A DNA stretch of 64,000 nt from CAJXYS01 sp913063035 (GTDB taxonomy: Bacteria > Pseudomonadota > Alphaproteobacteria > Rhodobacterales > Rhodobacteraceae), in NCBI RefSeq assembly GCF_050586465.1, contig NZ_JBOCEG010000010.1, positions 1 to 64,000 of the forward strand, in the 5' to 3' direction. The notes beneath the pieces are model-generated. The model was not told the DNA's origin, made no database searches, and saw nothing but the letters and a program-made list of their open reading frames with translations. The position numbers were made by a program, and so were the translations under genes. Each line of letters starts with the position of its first letter. Position 1 is the stretch's first letter. This document shows positions 34,493-43,706 of this stretch, piece after piece.

Positions 34493-35818
34493 ATGAGTAA
34501 AAGCTACCTAAACAAAGTAGAGCTAAAAGATGGGCAAATTATTTTGTTCCATCGCCAAAACTCAAAACGTCCAGTTTACCATATGCGTATACACGTGAAG
34601 GGTATGAAGGACGTTAAAGGTAACAAAGTTACCTACGTACAGCGCAGTACTGGTGAAACTGACTTGGAAGAAGCGCGACGTATTGCTCTTGACGCTTATG
34701 ACGACTTGCGACTGAAAGCGCGTGCGAAGCAAGCTGTAACGACGCTGACTTTTAGGGACATGTACGAGCTGTGGTGGGCTGACAAGAAAAAGATACTTGA
34801 ACAGCAGTGGTTTGCTAAGGGGCGCAATGGTAAAAACAAACGTGTGGAATGGTATGAAAAACACGCAAAACGGTACTGGTTGGCTTACTTTGGCGATCAT
34901 AAAGTTGAAGAGCTAACACACAGCTTTGTGCAAGGTTATTGGAATTGGCGACAAACATACTGGGCACGGGCAAGCGAAGAAGAACGCAAAAAGTATCCTA
35001 ATTTTGCAATAAATCCTGCTAAAAAAAGCTTGGATATGGAGCAAAGCGCACTGCGTGAGGTGTTTGGGTGGGCTAACAGTATGAAGCTCATCAACTACCA
35101 ACCGCAAATACAAAATCCTTACGCACGCAAAGGCATAAAAGCAAAGCGACGTGCAAGCTTTGACGAGCACGAATTTTTGCAGCTGCAAGAGTATTTACAG
35201 CAATGGGTTGAAGGGCGTGGAAAAAACGACAGGCGTGTAAATGCTGCGCATAAACGAAATCGCAAGCTGTTGCAGATTTACGTTCACTTTCTTGCTTACA
35301 CTGGAATGCGTACAGGCGAAGTGCTCAAGCTAAAGCACAAGGACATAAGTTTTACGCTTACTATGCTTGGTGACACTGGCTTGGGCATTGAAGTTGCAGA
35401 AGACACGAAAACAGGCGCACGTGAAGTTACAAGCACTGCAGATTTGATGTACTGGTACGAAGAACTATGCAAGCTGACAGGGCACACAGAACGTGACGAT
35501 TGGCTATTTTGTAATGCGCAGGGAAAGCAAGTAACGGGTTTCTATAAAACGTTTGCAAAGCTGCTTGATGAAGCTGGACTGCTATACACGGAAGATGGTG
35601 ACAGGCGCAGTGCTTACAGCTTGCGCCATTACTATGCTGAGCAGATGTTTGCAGAACTGGGGCACACGCACGCTGTGCTTGATATGCTTGCTGTGAATAT
35701 GGGCACAGGGCGCGACTACTTGGAAAATTTCTACATTAGGCGCGGCGTGATTGATGCGGAAGCACTGGTGCGCACGCGGCACGGATACAAGACACAGGGA
35801 GAGCGTGACAGTGTTTAG
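34493..35818 (+). CDS. Tyrosine integrase of the island
   Basis: 441 residues from the ATG at 34493 (a GTG two codons earlier is possible; neither has a good ribosome-binding site). It lies at the left end, reading inward. The catalytic domain shows Arg273 in TGMRTGEVL, Lys306 in EDTKTGA, Arg378 in YSLRHYYAEQM and the nucleophile Tyr414 in ENFY. The box II His normally three residues before Arg378 is a Tyr, and the second conserved His/Trp is not evident. The N-terminal 200 residues hold an arm-binding region and a core-binding helical domain. It is the likely enzyme for recombination at rpsI. Confidence 0.88.
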   Translation: MSKSYLNKVELKDGQIILFHRQNSKRPVYHMRIHVKGMKDVKGNKVTYVQRSTGETDLEEARRIALDAYDDLRLKARAKQAVTTLTFRDMYELWWADKKKILEQQWFAKGRNGKNKRVEWYEKHAKRYWLAYFGDHKVEELTHSFVQGYWNWRQTYWARASEEERKKYPNFAINPAKKSLDMEQSALREVFGWANSMKLINYQPQIQNPYARKGIKAKRRASFDEHEFLQLQEYLQQWVEGRGKNDRRVNAAHKRNRKLLQIYVHFLAYTGMRTGEVLKLKHKDISFTLTMLGDTGLGIEVAEDTKTGAREVTSTADLMYWYEELCKLTGHTERDDWLFCNAQGKQVTGFYKTFAKLLDEAGLLYTEDGDRRSAYSLRHYYAEQMFAELGHTHAVLDMLAVNMGTGRDYLENFYIRRGVIDAEALVRTRHGYKTQGERDSV

Positions 35819-35851
35819 GCGTCAAAGTGCTTCACACAGTGCGTTTAGGTG
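35819..35851 (+). repeat. Direct repeat, copy 1 (33 bp, one mismatch)
   Basis: Begins GCGTCAAAGTGCTTCACACA and continues to 35851; the same 33 bases with one change occur at 36680-36712. Weaker similarity continues for roughly another 40 bases in both copies (CCGCTG, then CGGCTG). This copy begins just after the integrase stop codon. Confidence 0.8.
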
Positions 35852-36013
35852 CTTGGCCGCTGCCAGTGTGCGTTGTAGGGCTTGATGGCGGCTGTAGGCG
35901 TGACAGTGTTAGGGCAACTTAAGCTTCAACGACTTGATTGAAGCATTTCTTAAAAATGGTCAGTGCAATGTTGATATTATAATCAGCGGTTCAGTATCAA
36001 GTTTTAGCTAACA

Positions 36014-36430
36014 CTACTTTCCTTGCAATGCTGCAAGTGTCATCCTCTTGTCAAACTCTCTAATTAAGTCAAACTCTTTAACGAGCCTGTCTTCTAAGGC
36101 CTTCGTTATTTTCCAACAATAGCCCACACAAAATTCACCATTCTCAATGTAGACGGCGATATTCAATTTAATATCCTTAAACGTCCAAATGTATTCAATG
36201 AAAAGTGGGACTGACCACTCTGTACTGGGTTCCTCAGATTTAGTGTTGATTGAAACTACTTTAAAGTCATCTCCTAAAACCTCAAAATCACCGTAAGTTG
36301 ATGCAGGCGCCTGCTCATCATCACCTTGTGCTATCGCGAGTGAACGCCAATGATCAAAGCTGTAAAATTCGTTTATTTTATTTGAAACGAATTTGCCAAA
36401 ATAAGAGGAAAACTCATTTAAAGTTACCAT
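36014..36430 (-). CDS. Orphan protein of unknown function, located between direct repeats
   Basis: 138 residues from the ATG at 36430, chosen because AAGGA lies eight bases upstream (an in-frame GTG at 36436 is too close). I do not recognise the family. The N-terminus contains alternating charged and aromatic residues (YFGKFVSNKINEFYSFDHW), the middle is acidic, and the C-terminus is helical and charged. No signal peptide or membrane helix. It is the only minus-strand gene in the left half of the island and is bracketed by the 33-bp repeats, as if acquired separately. Confidence 0.6.
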   Translation of the reverse strand: MVTLNEFSSYFGKFVSNKINEFYSFDHWRSLAIAQGDDEQAPASTYGDFEVLGDDFKVVSINTKSEEPSTEWSVPLFIEYIWTFKDIKLNIAVYIENGEFCVGYCWKITKALEDRLVKEFDLIREFDKRMTLAALQGK

Positions 36431-36892
36431 TTTCACATCCTTTTAGAGGTTTATAATCTTTATCAACGACGTGAGAAAGATAGCTGATTTTAGAAACTGC
36501 GACTGTCCACATAATATTCTCAACAACAAGGATCAAATAAGCTATGGCAGTGCTTTATCTTTCAACTAACTTAATGTCTTCCACCCATTTCTTCGCTGGC
36601 TGGAGCAGAGGCTAAGCGGTTCAATTCTAAACACAGTGACGGAGATAAAGTCAACGTAAACATAAGAGTAAGTGGTGTTGCGCCAAAGTGCTTCACACAG
36701 TGCGTTTAGGTGGCTGTCCGCTGTCAGCATACGCAGCAGCGCTGGACGACGGCTGCAGGGCGCTTACATTGCGTGTAGCAGGCTTGGCAGGGCGCTGACT
36801 TGCTTTAGACGACGAAAATATCTGCATTTTTGCTGGCAACACGTGTTTGGCTGGTCTACGCTAACTGCAAGCAGCAGTGAGGTGAAGCAGCA
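36431..36892 (+). other. 462-bp intergenic region upstream of the Type ISP gene
   Basis: No gene is seen on either strand. It includes the promoter side of the orphan gene, the second copy of the 33-bp repeat, and about 150 bp of mixed sequence after the repeat that should hold the promoter of the large restriction-modification gene. GAGG at 36880-36883 is its probable ribosome-binding site. No clear promoter was identified. Confidence 0.55.
36680..36712 (+). repeat. Direct repeat, copy 2 (33 bp, one mismatch)
   Basis: Matches 35819-35851 except at the fourth base. Recombination between the two copies would delete an 861-bp unit carrying the orphan gene at 36014-36430. Confidence 0.8.
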
Positions 36893-39800
36893 ATGTCAGC
36901 ACTTGATCGTATTCTTAAAAGCTATAGAGACGCGGCAGTAACGGAGCGCGAAAAGGGCACATACTTTGAGCGCTTGGCTTTAGCGTATTTGAAAAACGAC
37001 CTTGTACAGGTGCAGCAATACAGCGACGTTTGGACTTTTGGGGAATGGGCTGCTGCAAACGGTGAAGACGGGCGCGATACTGGCATTGACTTGGTTGCGA
37101 AGCTGCGTGATGAAGAAGGTTACGCAGCAATACAGTGCAAGTTTTATTCTCCACAGCATCGCATACAAAAGCGGGATATTGATAGTTTTCTAAGTGCAAG
37201 TTCACGTCAACCATTTGCACGACGGGTGTTTATTGACACAACAGAAGTGGATTGGAGCGAGAACGCAGACGCTACCATTACAAATCAAAGTATCCCAGTT
37301 GTGCGCGTTGGTCTTACAGCGTTGCGAGAGAGCGCTATTGATTGGAGCGTGTTTGAAGCAACGGAAGAAGTAAAGCTGCAAACCAAAAAGTCGTTACGCT
37401 CCCATCAGCTGCAAGCACTTGAACACGTACAAGCAGGGTTTGCGGAACACGATAGAGGCAAGCTTATTATGGCTTGTGGTACAGGCAAGACATTTACAGC
37501 ACTTAAGATTGCTGAAAATCTTGCAGGTAAAGGCAAACGAGTACTGTTTCTTGTTCCTTCGCTCGCACTTATAGCACAGACAGTGCGCGAATGGACGAAC
37601 GATACAGAAACTGAACTGCGTAGTTTTGCTGTTTGCAGTGATGCACAAGTAGGCAAGCGCAGAAAAAACAGCAGTGACGTTGCTGAGATTGAAGCGCACG
37701 AATTAAACTTTCCAGCAACAACTAACCCAACAAAGCTTGCAGAGCGTGCAGCTACACAAGACGCTGAGCGTATGACTGTGGTGTTTAGTACGTATCAAAG
37801 CATTCCAGTCATTACTGCAGCGCAGGAACAAGGCTTGCAGACTTTTGACCTAATTATTTGTGACGAAGCACATAGGACGACGGGCGCGAAAATTGACGGG
37901 GAAGAAGATAGCAATTTTATACGGGTGCACGAAAACAAATACGTGAACGGTTTGAAGCGGCTATATATGACGGCAACACCGCGCATTTACGGCGAAAATG
38001 CTCGCGCAAAAGCTGCAGACGCAAGTGTGAAGCTTTGCGATATGGACGACGAAACATTATATGGACCAACGTTTTTTACACGTGGCTTTAGCTGGGCAGT
38101 AGAGAACGGAATGCTGACTGACTACAAGGTGGTTGTGTTAGCTATGGACGAAAGCGTTGTAAGCAGGAGTGTTCAAAGCAGGCTTGCAGCTGACAACGAA
38201 CTGAAACTGGACGACGCAACAAAGATTATTGGCTGTTACAAAGCGCTAATGAAACAAGGCAGCAATGACGATTTTAGCGTTGATGCTAACCCAATGCGTC
38301 GTGCCATCGCGTTTTGTAAAGATATTCGCTCAAGCAAGCTTATAGCACGCGAATTTGGTGCTGTTGTTGATGAATTTAATGATGTTGGATTGATTGAAGA
38401 TGAAACACAAGAGCACGTAAGTTGCCAAGTTCAGCACGTTGATGGTAGTTTTAATGCGAAAACAAGAGGTGAGTTGCTGCATTGGCTGGGTGACGATGTT
38501 GCAGATGGTGAATGCAAGATTTTGAGCAACGCACGCTGTTTGAGCGAAGGTGTAGATGTACCTGCGCTTGACGCAATCCTTTTCTTGCACCCACGTAAAT
38601 CACAAATTGACGTAGTTCAAAGCGTTGGTCGCGTTATGCGTAGGGCAGAAGGCAAGAAGCTGGGCTATGTAATTTTGCCCGTTGTCATTCCAGCAAATAC
38701 AACACCAGAAAACGCACTAAACGACAATGAACGTTACAAAGTAGTGTGGCAAATTCTCAACGCTTTGCGTGCGCACGATGATCGTTTTGATGCAACGATA
38801 AACAAGCTTGAGCTTACAAACGACACTGGTGGACAGATTGAAGTCGTAGCTGTTGCTGAAAACCTGCCGCAAAAACAGCAAGGCAAGGAAGGTGCTGGCA
38901 TTGGCGAAGGTGGCGGTGAAGGCGATGAGCGTGACACAAGCGCACGCACAGAAGATCAGCTTAACTTTATATTTGACGAATTTCCTGCAGCTATACGGGC
39001 TAAGATCGTACAAAAGTGTGGAAGACGAACGTATTGGGAAGACTGGGCTAAAGACATTGGTAAAATAGCGCAGCAGCATATTGAACGCATCAAAGCGACA
39101 CTGGAAACAGGCGATGCAGAAAAGGCACTGTTTGACGAGTTTTTAGCAGAGATACGCGACGACTTGAACGAGGCTGTAACGGAAGATGAAGCTATTGAGA
39201 TGCTGGCACAGCATCTCATTACCAAACCTGTGTTTGATGCGCTGTTTGAAGACTACAACTTTGCTGCACAAAACCCAGTGTCCCAAGCTATGCAGAAGGT
39301 TGTGACTGCACTTGAGCAGCAGAACATAGGTAAGGAAGCTGAGGCGCTTGAAGGTTTTTACGCAAGCGTAAGGCGACGTGCGAGTGGTATTGATAGTGCA
39401 GAAGGCAAGCAGAAGATTGTTGTGGAGCTGTACGAAAAGTTCTTCAAAACCGCCTTTCCAAAACTAACTGAAAAACTTGGTATTGTATACACACCTGTGC
39501 AAGTGGTGGATTTCATTATCCACAGTGTAAACGACATATTGCAGAAGGAGTTTGGACAAACACTTGGCAGCAAAGGTGTACACATACTTGATCCGTTTAC
39601 GGGTACAGGAACGTTTATTACGCGACTGCTGCAAAGCGGGCTGATTAGAAAAGATCAACTTGAATACAAATACAAGAACGAGATACACGCGAACGAGATT
39701 GTACTGCTGGCGTATTACATTGCAGCTATAAACATTGAAGCAACCTATCACGCACTTAGTGGTGGCGATTACGCTGCGTTTAATGGGATATGCTTAACTG

Positions 39801-41710
39801 ATACGTTTGAAATGTATGAAAGCGATGACCTTGTTGCACGTTTGATGGAGGATAACAGTGAGCGACGCAACAGGCAGAAGGCTTTAGACATACGTGTTAT
39901 TGTTGGAAATCCACCATACAACGTTGCAGATACGGGCGTTACTTATAAAGACTTGAATGCACGAATTGCAGATACATACGCTGCTCGTACAAGCTCAACC
40001 AATAAAAACTCGCTATACGATAGCTACATCAAAGCTATACGTTGGGCGAGCGACAGGATTGGTGACAGTGGCGTTATTGGGTTTGTAACGAACGGTGGTT
40101 GGGTTGACGGCAATGCAATGGATGGAATGCGTAAGTGTTTAGAGGAAGAATTTTCCAGCATTTATGTTTTTAACTTGCGTGGGAATGCACGCACAAGCGG
40201 CGAACAGCGACGCAAAGAGAGTGGTAACGCTTTTGGCGAGGGCAGTCGTGCACCTGTTGCTGTGTCATTCTTAGTTAAGAACAAGAGCGCAGCTGATAAA
40301 GGTAAGATTTACTATAACGACATTGGTGATTACCTGACACGTGAGCAGAAACTTGCTAAAGTTGAAGCTTATGAAAGCGTGCAAGGTATTACGAAAGCGG
40401 ATGCGTGGGAACTGATTGAGGCTGACGAACACGGAGATTGGATAAACAAGCGCGATAACAGCTTTGAAAATCATCTGTTGATTGGCGACAAGAAAGATAA
40501 AACGGGCTGTGTTTTGTTTGAAAGCTATACAAGTGGAGTAAAAACACAGCGAGATGCTTGGTGCTATAATTCAAGTACAATTAACCTCAAACTAAATGTT
40601 AAAAATACGTTAAATTACTACAATAGCCAAGTCGCAATCTATAAGCAGTCAGGCAGCGAAGAAGTAGCGTCTCACTACATTGTGGAAAATAATAAGAAAA
40701 TTACGTGGACAACTTCACTCATATCAAATTTTGAAAAGAAAAAAATGTTGGAAATAAGTGACGGACAATTCGTAACATCAATATACCGTCCGTTTACCAA
40801 GCAGCAGCTATACTATGGACGCAATTTAAACGAAAGAATGTACCAAACGCAGCGCGTATACCCAAATTCAAATGCTAAAAACAGAACTATTGCAGTGAGT
40901 GGTGTTGGTGAAAGCTCTGATTTTACGGTAATGATGGTTAATTTGCTTCCTGACTTACACGCCCTTAAAACTGCGCAGCACTTTCCGCTTAAGCTCTACG
41001 AAAAAGTAGACGCTGACGATGAAGACCTGTTTGCAGGCGATGGCGTGGAAAATGGCTATCGCATAAAAGACGGCATAACAGACTACGGTTTGAAACATTT
41101 TCAAACTGCTTACAGTAACGCGACAATAACAAAGGAAGATGTGTTTTATTACACATATGGCTTGCTGCACAGTGAAGACTACAGAACACGTTTTGCAGAT
41201 AACCTAAGCAAAGAGCTTCCACGCATTCCAGCTGTCAAGCAGGAAGCAGACTTTTGGGCTTTTGCTAAGGCAGGGCGCAAGCTGGGTGACTTGCACGTGA
41301 ATTACGAGAGCGTAGACAAATATCCCGTTACGTTTGCAGAAGGTGCACTTGAGCTTGCAACGATTGACGATCCCGTAAGCTTTTACAGGGTTGAGAAAAT
41401 GAAGTTTGCAGGCAAGCGACCAAATTTAGACAAAACCACAGTGCACTATAACAACAATATCACGATCACAAACATACCGCTTGCTGCTTACGATTACGTA
41501 GTAAATGGAAAGAGTGCGCTTGACTGGGTGATGGAGCGGCAGTGCGTTAAGGCGGACAAGAAAAGCGGTATTGTGAACGATGCAAACGATTACGCGAACG
41601 AGACAATGAACAATCCAGCTTATCCGCTGCACCTGTTCCAGCGTGTCATAACTGTGAGCTTGGAGACTATGGAAATCGTGCGTAACTTGCCTAAGCTTGA
41701 AATTGACTGA
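36893..41710 (+). CDS. Single-chain Type ISP restriction-modification enzyme
   Basis: 1605 residues, close to the size of LlaGI/LlaBIII. Order of domains: Mrr-like PD-(D/E)xK nuclease at the N-terminus (Asp66 in GIDLV, then QCK at 81-83, the QxK variant); superfamily 2 helicase/translocase with Walker A ACGTGKT (194-200), DEAH (324-327), TATPR (360-364) and QSVGR (576-580); a coupling region to about 840; gamma-class N6-adenine methylase with DPFTGTGTF (900-908) and NPPY (1007-1010 or one earlier); and a C-terminal target-recognition region to the end. Such enzymes methylate one strand, translocate along DNA, and cut when two converge. All key motifs look intact. The next gene starts eight bases after the stop. 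Confidence 0.93.
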   Translation: MSALDRILKSYRDAAVTEREKGTYFERLALAYLKNDLVQVQQYSDVWTFGEWAAANGEDGRDTGIDLVAKLRDEEGYAAIQCKFYSPQHRIQKRDIDSFLSASSRQPFARRVFIDTTEVDWSENADATITNQSIPVVRVGLTALRESAIDWSVFEATEEVKLQTKKSLRSHQLQALEHVQAGFAEHDRGKLIMACGTGKTFTALKIAENLAGKGKRVLFLVPSLALIAQTVREWTNDTETELRSFAVCSDAQVGKRRKNSSDVAEIEAHELNFPATTNPTKLAERAATQDAERMTVVFSTYQSIPVITAAQEQGLQTFDLIICDEAHRTTGAKIDGEEDSNFIRVHENKYVNGLKRLYMTATPRIYGENARAKAADASVKLCDMDDETLYGPTFFTRGFSWAVENGMLTDYKVVVLAMDESVVSRSVQSRLAADNELKLDDATKIIGCYKALMKQGSNDDFSVDANPMRRAIAFCKDIRSSKLIAREFGAVVDEFNDVGLIEDETQEHVSCQVQHVDGSFNAKTRGELLHWLGDDVADGECKILSNARCLSEGVDVPALDAILFLHPRKSQIDVVQSVGRVMRRAEGKKLGYVILPVVIPANTTPENALNDNERYKVVWQILNALRAHDDRFDATINKLELTNDTGGQIEVVAVAENLPQKQQGKEGAGIGEGGGEGDERDTSARTEDQLNFIFDEFPAAIRAKIVQKCGRRTYWEDWAKDIGKIAQQHIERIKATLETGDAEKALFDEFLAEIRDDLNEAVTEDEAIEMLAQHLITKPVFDALFEDYNFAAQNPVSQAMQKVVTALEQQNIGKEAEALEGFYASVRRRASGIDSAEGKQKIVVELYEKFFKTAFPKLTEKLGIVYTPVQVVDFIIHSVNDILQKEFGQTLGSKGVHILDPFTGTGTFITRLLQSGLIRKDQLEYKYKNEIHANEIVLLAYYIAAINIEATYHALSGGDYAAFNGICLTDTFEMYESDDLVARLMEDNSERRNRQKALDIRVIVGNPPYNVADTGVTYKDLNARIADTYAARTSSTNKNSLYDSYIKAIRWASDRIGDSGVIGFVTNGGWVDGNAMDGMRKCLEEEFSSIYVFNLRGNARTSGEQRRKESGNAFGEGSRAPVAVSFLVKNKSAADKGKIYYNDIGDYLTREQKLAKVEAYESVQGITKADAWELIEADEHGDWINKRDNSFENHLLIGDKKDKTGCVLFESYTSGVKTQRDAWCYNSSTINLKLNVKNTLNYYNSQVAIYKQSGSEEVASHYIVENNKKITWTTSLISNFEKKKMLEISDGQFVTSIYRPFTKQQLYYGRNLNERMYQTQRVYPNSNAKNRTIAVSGVGESSDFTVMMVNLLPDLHALKTAQHFPLKLYEKVDADDEDLFAGDGVENGYRIKDGITDYGLKHFQTAYSNATITKEDVFYYTYGLLHSEDYRTRFADNLSKELPRIPAVKQEADFWAFAKAGRKLGDLHVNYESVDKYPVTFAEGALELATIDDPVSFYRVEKMKFAGKRPNLDKTTVHYNNNITITNIPLAAYDYVVNGKSALDWVMERQCVKADKKSGIVNDANDYANETMNNPAYPLHLFQRVITVSLETMEIVRNLPKLEID

Positions 41711-41718
41711 GGTGCAGA

Positions 41719-41994
41719 ATGGCATTGAAGAAGCAAAACCTTACAGATGCGGATCTAAAGTTCATACGTAAATTTGCGTGTGAATTGGATGGTTGTGACG
41801 AGAATTTCGTTTTCAAAACAACAGTTGAAAAGTTGGGTGCTGCTGGTGGTGCTGCAAAAACCTACCAAGCTGTATGTACAAGCTGTCAAAAAAAGACGCT
41901 TATGATGCAGGCGAATATGGAGAAGTGGCAGACGCTTTTTACTGGTGGCGAGTTTGATATTGGTGAAACGACCTACTCTAAGTTTTTTGAGTAA
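41719..41994 (+). CDS. Small Cys-containing protein linked to the Type ISP gene, function unknown
   Basis: 91 residues; GAGG six bases before the ATG. Cysteines occur as CELDGC (residues 21-26) and CTSC (around 53-56), a C-x4-C plus C-x2-C arrangement that could bind zinc. The spacing is irregular for any family I know. Only eight bases separate it from the Type ISP stop and five from the next gene, so the three are probably one operon. It may be an accessory factor or a passenger. Confidence 0.7.
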   Translation: MALKKQNLTDADLKFIRKFACELDGCDENFVFKTTVEKLGAAGGAAKTYQAVCTSCQKKTLMMQANMEKWQTLFTGGEFDIGETTYSKFFE

Positions 41995-41999
41995 GTGTT

Positions 42000-42617
42000 G
42001 TGGTGAAAAACCAAGAAACACGCTTGCGTAAACTGCGTGATATTGCTCGCAAGTTAGAAACAGGGCAGGGCGTGGATACACGAACGCTTAAGAATTGGCT
42101 TTGTGAACACTACCAAACATATTTGGAAGCTTGGCAAGAGCAGCAGGACTTGCGCGAGGAGTTGAAACACAAACCAATTGCAGTGCAGGAATACGAACAA
42201 CGGCTGCACAATGCTAATTTCTACAACAGTAGGGCTGAGGCGCTTGAGGCGAAGGGAAGCGCTGCACAGGGCAATTTTGAAGATCAAGCGCTAAACGAAT
42301 ATGCAGAGGCGTTGGCTACCGTGCAGCAGCAAGTGCAAGCTAACCCAAGTTTGCAGCAGTGGTTTGATAGAGATGTGTTTGGCAGCGAAAATGATGAAGT
42401 GCACCCAGCACCAGGACATATGCCGTTACCTGTTACAAGCAGGAGCAACGACAATAGGGGCGGCGGCATATTAAGTAGATGGCAAACGAAAACTGAAACC
42501 AAGCTACAAGTGGTGGAAAAAGTTATTGCTGATTTGGAACGTGAGCTTGGCGAGAGAACGGAACAAGACGAAAAAGAACAGCTTGAAAAGAAACTTGGGC
42601 GTAAGCTGAGTTTGTGA
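42000..42617 (+). CDS. Charged coiled-coil-type protein, function unknown, third gene of the Type ISP operon
   Basis: 205 residues starting at a GTG at 42000 (or the adjacent GTG at 42003); the ribosome-binding site is weak, consistent with coupling to the gene five bases upstream. Residues 1-110 and 165-205 are rich in Glu, Gln, Lys and Leu and look helical or coiled-coil. A Pro/Ser/Asn-rich linker of about 40 residues lies between. No catalytic motif is visible. I do not recognise the family. Confidence 0.7.
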   Translation: MVKNQETRLRKLRDIARKLETGQGVDTRTLKNWLCEHYQTYLEAWQEQQDLREELKHKPIAVQEYEQRLHNANFYNSRAEALEAKGSAAQGNFEDQALNEYAEALATVQQQVQANPSLQQWFDRDVFGSENDEVHPAPGHMPLPVTSRSNDNRGGGILSRWQTKTETKLQVVEKVIADLERELGERTEQDEKEQLEKKLGRKLSL

Positions 42618-42720
42618 CGTAGAAAATACGTGCATAAATATGTGAAAGTAGTTTACAGCGCTGCACTTTGACAGCTGCGGTTTGAGCTGGTGAAGTACTT
42701 ATGTTTTTGAGGTGGTGATT

Positions 42721-42879
42721 TTGCGCATATACGAGGTTACAGAACAGACGAAGAAAAAGCGACGCAAGCCTGTTGCTCGCACGCACAAAACAGATTGGGA
42801 AAAGAACTTGACCAAGCTGCGCAGTAAAGAGCGTGCGCTTGATGCAAATTCACCTATAAAACCTGTAAAGCTTGATTAG
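42721..42879 (+). CDS. 52-residue basic protein with TTG start
   Basis: TTG at 42721 lies eight bases after GAGG. The product is strongly basic (KKKRRKPVARTHK near residues 11-23) and ends KPVKLD before TAG. It is about 100 bp downstream of the Type ISP operon on the same strand. Possible small DNA- or RNA-binding protein; a chance frame is not excluded, but the site, spacing and codon use fit the island's other genes. Confidence 0.5.
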   Translation: MRIYEVTEQTKKKRRKPVARTHKTDWEKNLTKLRSKERALDANSPIKPVKLD

Positions 42880-43009
42880 TTGTGCGAACAAGTGACGGAT
42901 AATTGCACGATTTTTCCATGTCAAAGCTTGCTTGTGAAAACTTTTGATAGAAGGAACGACAGGCATAGTGCAAATACTGTTCTTCTGTCCGTTTCGTTCT
43001 TTCGTTCGT

Positions 43010-43588
43010 TCAGTAGTCCACCAGCTCAACAGCTGAACGCAGTTTATTCTCGTTCAAATCAATATAGCGCATAGTGGTGTTGAGGTGCTTGTGGCGTGCA
43101 AGAGCTTGGATGACACGTGCGTTGATGCCCTTGTCTGCCAATTCCGTTACAAATTGACGGCGACCTGAGTGTGAGCTTGCACCAGAAATGCCAGCTGCAC
43201 GATAAAGTGACTGAAATAGATTGACGATGGTCTGCGCTGTGAAGCTGCCACCCTTTGCGCTGTAGATGAGTGGGGCAGTTGGTTGCAATAAGCGATTTGG
43301 GTGCTGTGCAGCATAGCGCTTGAGCTGTGCTGCCAATCGTTTGTTAACGAGAACTGTGGCCGCTTCCTTGCCCTTTGTCTGCGCTGCACGAAGATGAATT
43401 GTGTCACGTACAGCACCTGTGTCGTCAAACACGTCGCCAATCCGCAGTGCAGCAATCTCACACGCACGCAGACCTGCGTAAAACGAAAGCGCCACAGCTG
43501 TGTGATTGCGAGTTGCGTGGCGTTTGTGGTCAATCACAGCTGCCAGCCGCTTGCGTTCCTGTTGCGTAAGTAGCTTGGCCTGTTTCAT
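43010..43588 (-). CDS. Short tyrosine recombinase (catalytic domain only)
   Basis: 192 residues from the ATG at 43588, supported by AGGGA upstream; an in-frame upstream extension has no such support. All catalytic residues are present: Arg41 in AGLRACEIAAL, Lys72 in QTKGKEA, His140 and Arg143 in SSHSGRRQF, His166 in ARHKHLNTT, and nucleophile Tyr175 in MRYID. The N-terminal core-binding domain of integrases is missing, giving a size like the FimB/FimE phase-variation recombinases. Candidate roles are dimer resolution of an excised form, DNA inversion, or helping excision. Confidence 0.87.
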   Translation of the reverse strand: MKQAKLLTQQERKRLAAVIDHKRHATRNHTAVALSFYAGLRACEIAALRIGDVFDDTGAVRDTIHLRAAQTKGKEAATVLVNKRLAAQLKRYAAQHPNRLLQPTAPLIYSAKGGSFTAQTIVNLFQSLYRAAGISGASSHSGRRQFVTELADKGINARVIQALARHKHLNTTMRYIDLNENKLRSAVELVDY

Positions 43589-43706
43589 AGCGTCGTTCCC
43601 TAAAATGTGTGGTTTTCCTACGTCTAAACGTAAACTCACACATTGTTTTGGACGACCGTTTTTTGCTTTTGAAGTAATTCACTGTTTTTGTTGGAGGTAT
43701 TGGAGA

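Noticed and set aside
35819..36712. Integron-like gene cassette with attC sites
   Set aside because: The repeats lack the paired RYYYAAC and GTTRRRY core sites, and no IntI with its extra domain is present.
43588..43639. N-terminal extension of the short recombinase
   Set aside because: No ribosome-binding site for the upstream start, while AGGGA precedes the ATG at 43588.
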